From: JAVBWO01 sp036677375
GTDB taxonomy: Bacteria > Bacillota > Dehalobacteriia > UBA4068 > UBA4997
NCBI GenBank assembly: GCA_036677375.1
Contig: JAVBWO010000024.1
Location: 248,001-312,000 of the forward strand
Length of the DNA stretch: 64,000 nucleotides
Direction: 5' to 3'
In this document: positions 58,312-64,000 of the stretch, piece by piece
Position numbering within the stretch: position 1 is the stretch's first letter
Layout of the letters: every line of letters begins with the position of its first letter
Program-made: the position numbers and the translations under genes
The notes under the pieces: generated by a model
Told to the model about the DNA's origin: nothing
The model's database searches: none
What the model saw: only the letters and a program-made list of their open reading frames with translations

Positions 58312-60414
58312 TGTCTCTGCCGTCAATTCACTTATACTGATATCGGCATCCTGTTGGTTTGTTTCATCACTTTCGATTTCCTCCGGCGGAATCTTACAAA
58401 AAGTAACCGAAGCACGGAACTGATCGCCATCAATGCCAATATTGAAAAACCCGCCGCAAGCCTCGGTAAAGCTTTGGGCAATGGCCAGACCCAATCCCGA
58501 ACCCTCACTGCTGCGTGTCTTATCTCCCCTGGCAAAACGCTGCAAAATCTCTTCCTCATCGAAATCCATCTCATAATTGGCTGTATTCTTAATAGTAAAG
58601 ATTACCAAGTCGCCTTGCTGTGCCAGATCAATAAAAATACGGGAACCGGCCAGAGAATATTTTAAGGCATTAACAATAAGATTTTCCAGCACCCTGCACA
58701 GTTTGTTGCCATCACTTACAATAAAAAGAGGGCTTTTATCCAAATTGCTTTTTACCTGTAAGCCGGAACGCTGAATATCCTCTTCCATATTTGCCAGCAC
58801 CTGTTGAACCAAACGGGAAAAATCCAAGCGTTCCTGGTAGACATTGAGGTTATTGCTAGTGGCTTTCGCTAGGCTAAAAAGGTCGTCAATCAGATCTTTC
58901 AGCCGACCCGATTTTTGCGCCAGAATACAGATATAATCGTTGACATATTCCGGCAGACCCTCCTCCCGTTTCAGCAGATCCACATAGCTGATAATGGAAG
59001 TTAAAGGCGTTTTCAGATCATGGGATATATTGGTCACCAGGTCGATCTTGAGCCGTTCACTTTTTAGAAGCTCCCCGGCAGCTGCTTTTGAACCTTCCTG
59101 AATGGTTTGCAGATCTTTGGCGGCTTGGTATAGGTCTGAATCGTTTTCCATCTCCAAAACGGAGGACATATCCCCCCTTTTAATCTGCACAATCGCGTCA
59201 CAAATTTTTCCCATATCCCGTAACCATTGCTGCTGACGGCGGACATAGCGCGTAATCGTAATAATGGTAAAAATACAAAGTAAGAAAAAGACTAAAAGTG
59301 ACAACCCGTCCCCATTGCCGAATCCTCTGCAGGCAAAAATGAGCATTAAAAGCCAAAGCAAAGACATGACACCGAGAAAATGCCGCAACCGCCGACTCAG
59401 CATCTGCTGAAAAGGTCTTTTCCCTTCACTGCAATGATAAAAGCGCATCAGAGCGGCAATTGAATTGTTGACAAGAGCCTGTCTCTTATTGAGTGCGAGA
59501 TCCACCACAATAAAGTAGAGCCAAAGCCCGATACATAACCAGACAATGACACAGGTAATCACATTGACGGGAAATTCCATCCACCAAATGCCAGATAGGT
59601 AACTCCCCCCTAGAATCACAATACAGACGGTAAGCCCAAGCTTCAGCTCCAGCCACATTTTGCCAAAGGCTCTGGCAATCCGGCGATCGAACTCTACTTT
59701 CTGCCGCCAACGAACCAACCCGTTGATAAAAAGCAAAAAGCCCAGTAGGAGAATAATCAAGGAAACCCAAACGGTGACTTTAATGGAAAGCCATTGCCGA
59801 GACAAGTTATAAAGGGAACTGCTGCCGTAAGGATTTTCAACTAAATTCTCTCTAACGATAAAAAATACCATACAGTCACTGATTCCCGGTAAGTTCTGCT
59901 CCCCGGCGATTCCCAGATAACGTCCTAAATAGCCCTGATAGTCGTTATTTTTTTGACTGCCCTGCGACAGCTCAATCAGTTCATCGTTATCCCGTTTCAG
60001 CCAGAAGGTTGTCCCATCGAATATCAAAGCGTAATGATAGCCTTCCGGCAACTTGTCAAAGGTAAGCTCTTTGCTGGTGTTGCCAATCACGGCTCCGGTC
60101 TCTTTATTTTCCCCGTAATACAGGAGGTTTTCTCCCTCCTGTTTGATAGATTCCATAAAATAAACGCCGTTTATCGTATCGAAATTTTCGGTAAGATGCT
60201 GGACCATTCCGTCAAATCTTGCCATAATATTTTCTTTAAAGGCTTTTGTATCTGTGATATTCCACTGAAAGGCGCTTTTGATTTCATTTTTCACCTGGTA
60301 AAGATCAGAGGCAAACGTCAAAGCACAGGAAACTGTAGCAATGATAATGGAGAGCCCCAAGATAAAAGACCACCAGGCGCCTACGCATTTATTTTTTCCC
60401 GATCCTGTAGCCAA
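58294..60414 (-). CDS. Membrane sensor histidine kinase
   Basis: About 706 residues. A first membrane helix (SFILGLSIIIATVSCALTF) is followed by an extracytoplasmic domain of about 190 residues and then a second membrane block of several helices (VTVWVSLIILLLGFLLFING and three more). The phospho-acceptor is ISHDLKTPLTS near residue 460, and the ATPase has ENLIVNALKYS and GSGLGLAIAQSF. The extra helices after the sensor set it apart from simple two-helix kinases. A TTG at 60414 in the overlap with the regulator gene is the likeliest start; the frame continues back to 60540 inside it. Signal unknown. Confidence 0.9.
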   Translation of the reverse strand: MATGSGKNKCVGAWWSFILGLSIIIATVSCALTFASDLYQVKNEIKSAFQWNITDTKAFKENIMARFDGMVQHLTENFDTINGVYFMESIKQEGENLLYYGENKETGAVIGNTSKELTFDKLPEGYHYALIFDGTTFWLKRDNDELIELSQGSQKNNDYQGYLGRYLGIAGEQNLPGISDCMVFFIVRENLVENPYGSSSLYNLSRQWLSIKVTVWVSLIILLLGFLLFINGLVRWRQKVEFDRRIARAFGKMWLELKLGLTVCIVILGGSYLSGIWWMEFPVNVITCVIVWLCIGLWLYFIVVDLALNKRQALVNNSIAALMRFYHCSEGKRPFQQMLSRRLRHFLGVMSLLWLLMLIFACRGFGNGDGLSLLVFFLLCIFTIITITRYVRRQQQWLRDMGKICDAIVQIKRGDMSSVLEMENDSDLYQAAKDLQTIQEGSKAAAGELLKSERLKIDLVTNISHDLKTPLTSIISYVDLLKREEGLPEYVNDYICILAQKSGRLKDLIDDLFSLAKATSNNLNVYQERLDFSRLVQQVLANMEEDIQRSGLQVKSNLDKSPLFIVSDGNKLCRVLENLIVNALKYSLAGSRIFIDLAQQGDLVIFTIKNTANYEMDFDEEEILQRFARGDKTRSSEGSGLGLAIAQSFTEACGGFFNIGIDGDQFRASVTFCKIPPEEIESDETNQQDADISISELTAETEALEQ

Positions 60415-61090
60415 TGCCCCAGACCACCTCCAAATATTGCGGCTCCTTGGGATTGATTTCGATTTTCTCCCGAATACGCCGAATATGAACCATAACGGTA
60501 TTTTCACAAGAAAAAGAAGGTTCCTGCCAAACCCGTTCATAAATCTCTTCCGCCGGAAAGATTCGGCCAGGATGCCGCATTAAAAGTTCAATGATCTTTG
60601 TTTCGGTAGCCGTGAGCTTCACTTGTTCTCCGTCTACCATCAGCTGCTTGGTGGCAGTATCGAAAACCAGTCCACCACAAGTCAAGAGGGTGTTTTGCAT
60701 ATCGCCGTGAATATCGCCTAAAGCAGTATATCTTCTGAGCTGAGATTTCACCCTTGCCACCAGTTCCAGAGGGTTAAAGGGCTTGGTGATATAATCATCC
60801 GCGCCGATGGTAAGCCCTAAGATCTTATCACTGTCCTCCGATTTGGCCGATAATATAATGATCGGGATGTTTTTCTGTTCCCGGATCTTCATCGTGGCTG
60901 AAAGACCATCCAGTTTCGGCATCATAATATCCAGAAGGATTAAGTGCACCTGCTGGCGCGTGAGAATATCCATTGCTTCCATGCCGTCATAAGCGCAAAG
61001 AACTTGATAACCCTCTTTTTCCAGGTAAATACCAATGGCACGAACGATCTCATGGTCGTCATCCACCACTAGGATACATGGCTTTGTCAA
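60389..61090 (-). CDS. OmpR-family response regulator
   Basis: A 233-residue regulator. The receiver has VVDDDHEIVRAIG, the phosphorylated Asp54 in LLDIMMPKLDG, and the KPF motif in YITKPFNPLELVARV. A winged helix follows (LTATETKIIELLMRHPGRIF, then VMVHIRRIREKIE and VVWGIGYRIGKK). The TTG at 61090 lies 8 bases from AGGAG and gives MTKPCILVVDDD; a GTG at 61099 overlaps the ribosome site. It overlaps the kinase by about 26 bases, so they form one system. Confidence 0.94.
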   Translation of the reverse strand: MTKPCILVVDDDHEIVRAIGIYLEKEGYQVLCAYDGMEAMDILTRQQVHLILLDIMMPKLDGLSATMKIREQKNIPIIILSAKSEDSDKILGLTIGADDYITKPFNPLELVARVKSQLRRYTALGDIHGDMQNTLLTCGGLVFDTATKQLMVDGEQVKLTATETKIIELLMRHPGRIFPAEEIYERVWQEPSFSCENTVMVHIRRIREKIEINPKEPQYLEVVWGIGYRIGKK

Positions 61091-61099
61091 AGCTTTCAC

Positions 61100-61559
61100 T
61101 CCTTTTATCTCATTATACAGAGCATAACATAAACCCTTAAATATTTCATACCATTTTTCTTAAAATTTTCTTAATAACCCTATAGAATAGTTTTTTCTCT
61201 CTTTTTTTTGTTATAATAATTATATTAGGACAATACCTACGCTTTTTCTTCCGTTTTTCTTCCGTTATGTCCTCAATAATGAATCATTACTTTATAGCTG
61301 AGCCGTACCTCGCGGTTTTCGTTCCCGATTGATGACCTTTTGCAGTAACCTGCGCGGAATTTCATAAAAAAAATACCGTAATTCCTTGCCCTTCTTCCCT
61401 TTTGGTTGCTCTTCGTTTCGGAATATTTTTAGAAAACAATTCGTACTGGGAAATCGCATCTCTTCAAAAACTGATCAAAACAATTGATACCATAGTTCAA
61501 TGATTCTTTGTTCCAAAAAATCCAAACAGATTTTATCATAAAGGAGCGCCTGTTTTATT
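61100..61559. other. Intergenic region between response regulator and sigma-like ORF
   Basis: A 460-base AT-rich divergent region. It holds a TATAAT-type -10 box for the regulator gene at 61112-61117 (minus strand) and the direct repeats at 61155-61174. No further gene is seen. Confidence 0.5.
61155..61174. promoter_or_regulatory. Direct repeat, candidate response-regulator operator
   Basis: Two copies of TTAAGAAAA (minus strand) are 11 bases apart, one helical turn, about 40-60 bases upstream of the regulator's -10 box. This spacing is typical of tandem OmpR/PhoB-family sites and suggests autoregulation. Confidence 0.5.
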
Positions 61560-61766
61560 ATGCCCCTACAAGATTTCATGCGCCTTATTAAACCCTATCA
61601 AGGCAAGCTATATGCCATGGCACAGCGGCATGATCCTCAGGCTGCACAAGAATTGACGCTTGCCATTATTACCGCCGCCTACAGAAAGGTTCCTGGCTAT
61701 CCGCCAGGCATCTCGTTTCCTGTCTGGCTCTCTACGGTGGCCAGGGATTATCTTTATAAAAACTGA
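61560..61766 (+). CDS. Short sigma-70 region-2-like protein
   Basis: A 68-residue ORF starting MPLQDFMRLIKPYQGKLYAM. AAQELTLAIITAAYRKVPGY and FPVWLSTVARDYLYKN recall region 2 of ECF sigma factors (F-x-x-W-L-x-x-I-A-R). The region 4 half is missing and the frame ends cleanly before a strong terminator. It could be a decayed ECF sigma factor or a small regulator. AAAGGAG lies upstream at a slightly long spacing. Confidence 0.55.
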   Translation: MPLQDFMRLIKPYQGKLYAMAQRHDPQAAQELTLAIITAAYRKVPGYPPGISFPVWLSTVARDYLYKN

Positions 61767-61835
61767 ACTACATAAAAAATGATCCGCACCCGTCAAATGG
61801 GTGGTTTGCACGAGGCTTATCAGATTTGGTTATTT

Positions 61836-61868
61836 GCCGGCGTCTTAAGGCGCCGGTTTTCTTTTTAG
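61836..61868 (+). terminator. Terminator after the sigma-like ORF
   Basis: CCGGCG pairs with CGCCGG around TCTTAAGG, followed by TTTTCTTTTT, 70 bases after the ORF. Confidence 0.85.
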
Positions 61869-61990
61869 ACCATATCCTTGCTTCTCCTTTTCAGTCATTT
61901 TGGCTGCCATCTCATCCCAAAAGCATTTTTTCAGACTTTTTTCATTCATTGATCCACTACAATATCACGCTTCTCCCACTCATACAAAAA

Positions 61991-62018
61991 CCGCGCAGAG
62001 TTTTCACTGCGCGGCTTT
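61991..62018. terminator. Terminator between the sigma-like ORF and the SDR gene
   Basis: CCGCGCAG and CTGCGCGG pair around a short AT loop, with A/T runs on both sides. It can end transcription from either convergent gene; it is about 150 bases beyond the SDR stop. The rest of 61767-62168 shows no gene. Confidence 0.75.
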
Positions 62019-62168
62019 TATATGATTTGGATTAAAAGGGTTTATAGCAAAACTCTGCATTTTTACAATCACAGCACCGTTCCTGTTTATGTCATTTCAT
62101 TTAGATATGCTGAATCAAATAAAAGATTACAGATGGGTGACAACCCGTCACGGATATTTTAATCTGAA

Positions 62169-62963
62169 TTAAACGCCAACAGCGCCAAAGGTTTCGGGCA
62201 AGGTGCTGCCGCCGTCTATTACGATTTGGGTACCTGTAATATAGCTGGACTCATCGGAACCTAAGAATACGGCCAAATCACCGATCTCGTCAATGCGGCA
62301 AAGGCGGCGCAGAGGGATGGCAAGAGCCATATCGGCAAGAGCCGCTTCGGGATCATCGGGACGGCTTTGCAGAGCAATGTCTTCCGCCATGGGGGTTCTT
62401 ACATAACCGGGGCAGATAGCATTTACGGTGATACCGTATTGCGCTCCTTCATAAGCCAAAGCTTTGGTAAAGCCCCAAATAGCCGCTTTCGTCGTTGCAT
62501 AAGCAGTTTCTCCGTGGTCTACCACCATAGGACCGGTTACAGAGGACATATTGACGATGCGCCCGTATTTGGCGGCAACCATATGGGGGAAAACAGCCTT
62601 GGCAACATTCCAGATCCCTTTGATGTTGATGTCGATGTGAAAATCACGCATCTCATCGGTCAATTCCAAGAAGGGGAATAATTTCGCAACACCCGCATTA
62701 TTTAAAAGAATATCGATCTTGCCATATTCCGCTACAACAGCATCGACAGCAGCCTTGGCAGCGGCGCTGTCACGCACGTCAAATTGAGCGGTAGATACAG
62801 AGTAACCTTTTGCCTTAAATTCCTTTTCCGTTTCAAAAAGCACAGGGGAGACATCAGCCAATACCACATGAGCTCCGTGTTTTGCATAGGCTTCAGCGCC
62901 ACCCTTGCCGTTACCCATTGCCGCGCCAGTTACCAAAGCTACTTTACCAGTCAGTCTGCCCAT
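62169..62963 (-). CDS. Short-chain dehydrogenase/reductase (UcpA-like)
   Basis: A 264-residue SDR: TGAAMGNGKGGAEAYAKHGA is the nucleotide loop with a variant G-x-x-x-G-x-G, DVRDSAA and NNAGVAKLFPFL follow, and the catalytic residues are Ser in NMSSVTG and Tyr/Lys in YATTKAAIWGFTKAL. YITGTQIVIDGGSTLPETFG ends it. AGGAGG precedes ATG 62963. The oxidoreductase UcpA group is the closest I recognise; the substrate is unknown. It is the last host-type gene before phage genes resume. Confidence 0.9.
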   Translation of the reverse strand: MGRLTGKVALVTGAAMGNGKGGAEAYAKHGAHVVLADVSPVLFETEKEFKAKGYSVSTAQFDVRDSAAAKAAVDAVVAEYGKIDILLNNAGVAKLFPFLELTDEMRDFHIDINIKGIWNVAKAVFPHMVAAKYGRIVNMSSVTGPMVVDHGETAYATTKAAIWGFTKALAYEGAQYGITVNAICPGYVRTPMAEDIALQSRPDDPEAALADMALAIPLRRLCRIDEIGDLAVFLGSDESSYITGTQIVIDGGSTLPETFGAVGV

Positions 62964-63145
62964 TCAAATTTCCTCCTTCATTTTTGAATTCCAATTTCAC
63001 AAACTTTAAGAAAATACAAAATAATCTGTTTTTCTCAACTTTTTTAATTCTAGATTGGAAGGGAAATTACTTTAACAAAAATCAACCTTTTATTTGCAAA
63101 GCAGTACAAGATATGCAAATTTAGCATATTTCAGTAAAAAAAATC

Positions 63146-63550
63146 TTATTTCTCCGTTAATAAGGTAAGATAACATTCTAACTGGGCGGTACTAAGGCCG
63201 GCAAAAGGATTCTCTGAGACCCCTTCGGATAGTTCACAATCCCCTCTTTTTGCCAGAAGCTCTGAAGCTTTGATACGGTTTTTGATATCTTCTTCCGGAT
63301 CTCGCATCACCGCTGTCCAAAAAGCATTGATTTCATCCGTATCCGCAATGGCCAAAACTTTTTCCCGCCGGGAAACTTCTTCAATATAAGCGGCAACCTC
63401 TTTTTTTTTCAACAAAATTTTGCCATATTTTTTAGCCGTCTTGGCACTGTACCCTGCTTGGCACATTGCTTCTTCCGGGCAATTGCCGGCAATCATAGCG
63501 TCTGCAAAATGTTTTTGCCTTTCGGTTATTTCTTTCCCCAAACCTTTCAC
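63146..63550 (-). CDS. terS: Phage terminase small subunit-like protein
   Basis: A 134-residue protein. The N-terminal ITERQKHFADAMIAGNCPEE with AMCQAGYSAKTAKKYGKILL is the Terminase_2 pattern (T-x-x-Q-x-x-F-x-x-x-Y/M, A-A-x-x-AGYS), a helix-turn-helix that recognises the packaging site. The rest (KASELLAKRGDCELSEGVSE) is the oligomerisation part. The start is GTG 63550 or TTG 63541 near AGAGGTG. It normally precedes terL directly; here 12.6 kb of host-type DNA lies between them. Confidence 0.85.
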   Translation of the reverse strand: MKGLGKEITERQKHFADAMIAGNCPEEAMCQAGYSAKTAKKYGKILLKKKEVAAYIEEVSRREKVLAIADTDEINAFWTAVMRDPEEDIKNRIKASELLAKRGDCELSEGVSENPFAGLSTAQLECYLTLLTEK

Positions 63551-63788
63551 CTCTTTTCATGTTCGCGCAGGTGTTTTAGGGGGCGGGCGCCAGAGTCTCA
63601 TCAGAAACCTAAAATGATCACAAGAAAAGATATTGCTTATTTCATTTTAAGCCTTTTTTATTTTAGCACAAGCCATGAATTTCAAAAAGGTCCTACGCTG
63701 GTAATGCTTAACACCGTGGAAACTGATCAAACGACCACCGTACAAACAAAAACCCGCCTAACAAAACATGAAATCAACCAAGCTGAAA
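63551..63788. other. Gene-free interval between terS-like and ArpU-like genes
   Basis: About 240 bases without a supported ORF. In related phages this spot may carry small HNH nuclease genes, but none is present. Confidence 0.4.
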
Positions 63789-64000
63789 TTAAAAGGAACA
63801 AGCTTCCAGATCTTTTTCCCAGTCCAGGATCTCATCTAGCATGTTTAAGCCCTTTTGCCGGTATCGGCTGATGGTGCGCTGGCTGATGGAAAGATCATCC
63901 TCCAATTCCATGTAGGTCCTCCCTTTTATATATAAACCGGTAAGCACTCCCTTCCACAGAGTTGGCAAAGAATCCAGCGCCAGCTCTAACCGACGAATTT
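63789..64000 (-). CDS. ArpU/sigma-factor-like phage transcriptional regulator, 5'-truncated
   Basis: The last 70 codons of a gene that enters from beyond the window; the in-frame codons begin at 63998. Visible sequence: LPTLWKGVLTGLYIKGRTYM, then ELEDDLSISQRTISRYRQKG and a final helix LNMLDEILDWEKDLEACSF. The sigma region-4-like helix-turn-helix with ISQRTISRYRQKGLNML is typical of phage late-gene regulators (ArpU/RinA/DUF1492 group). These are normally encoded just before the small terminase, as here. Confidence 0.8.
   Translation of the reverse strand, partial: IRRLELALDSLPTLWKGVLTGLYIKGRTYMELEDDLSISQRTISRYRQKGLNMLDEILDWEKDLEACSF

Noticed and set aside
50900..63000. The azlCD-to-SDR block as a phage defence or cargo island
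   Set aside because: All recognised genes are ordinary transport, B6, pyrophosphate and regulatory functions with their own signals; nothing resembles a nuclease, toxin or known defence protein.
1..64000. tRNA, rRNA, CRISPR arrays and common riboswitches
   Set aside because: I looked for T-loop GTTCGA-type signatures in the gaps, spaced direct repeats, and TPP/T-box/S-box leaders before thiN, cysE and moaA, and found none that I could support.

Overview
The window looks like the chromosome of an anaerobic member of the Bacillota, of roughly balanced base composition. The evidence is a HrcA/CIRCE-controlled groESL operon, the acpS-nnr-alr-ndoA gene order, a flavoprotein-rubredoxin fusion, PduL-type phosphotransacylase, oxygen-sensitive radical-SAM enzymes and MocR, AzlCD and OmpR-family genes of Firmicute style. 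I cannot fix the class (Negativicutes, Peptococcia or another Clostridia line) from this stretch alone. I saw no tRNA, rRNA or CRISPR array.

Layout. 1-3.9 kb: 3'-truncated groL, groES with CIRCE, then divergent cysK/cysE. 3.9-7.4 kb: moaA with a small upstream partner gene, an orphan PAS histidine kinase and 5-formyl-THF cyclo-ligase. 7.4-10.5 kb: the tRNA t6A operon tsaE-tsaB-rimI-tsaD. 10.7-14.3 kb: family-4 uracil-DNA glycosylase, an amidohydrolase, a class-I glutamine amidotransferase-like hydrolase and a flavin reductase-rubredoxin fusion. 14.5-22.7 kb: an EamA transporter and a minus-strand run DUF1294, metallophosphoesterase, YgiQ, acpS, nnr, alr, ndoA. The toxin gene ndoA has no antitoxin gene beside it. 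22.8-31.6 kb: DUF378, pduL, a B12-binding radical-SAM protein, two unknown genes coupled to thiN, a cyclic amidohydrolase and a CoA-transferase. 31.8-37.2 kb: the radical-SAM/DUF4130 DNA-metabolism pair, IS3-like end remnants, two flavodoxin-fold reductases, a DUF4358 lipoprotein and an SGNH hydrolase.

37.6-50.6 kb is a compact siphovirus-type head and tail module, all on the minus strand. Reading in transcription order it holds large terminase, SPP1-type portal, scaffold, major capsid protein, connectors, tail completion protein, tail tube, tail chaperones, tape measure, distal tail proteins and an XhlA-type membrane protein. The chaperone pair carries the same GGGAAAG slippery heptamer as lambda G/GT, placed to fuse the two frames. 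I see no integrase, repressor, replication gene or endolysin here.

50.9-63.0 kb holds host-type genes: azlCD, two short-chain dehydrogenases, a pdxR/pdxK divergent pair, inorganic pyrophosphatase, a two-component system and a tiny sigma-factor-like ORF. At 63.1-64.0 kb phage genes resume with a small terminase-like gene and an ArpU/sigma-type regulator that runs off the window. These two normally sit directly upstream of the large terminase. The packaging region is therefore split by about 12.6 kb of host-like DNA. Possible explanations are a rearranged prophage, a very large cargo insertion, a domesticated gene-transfer-agent-like element, or an assembly join.
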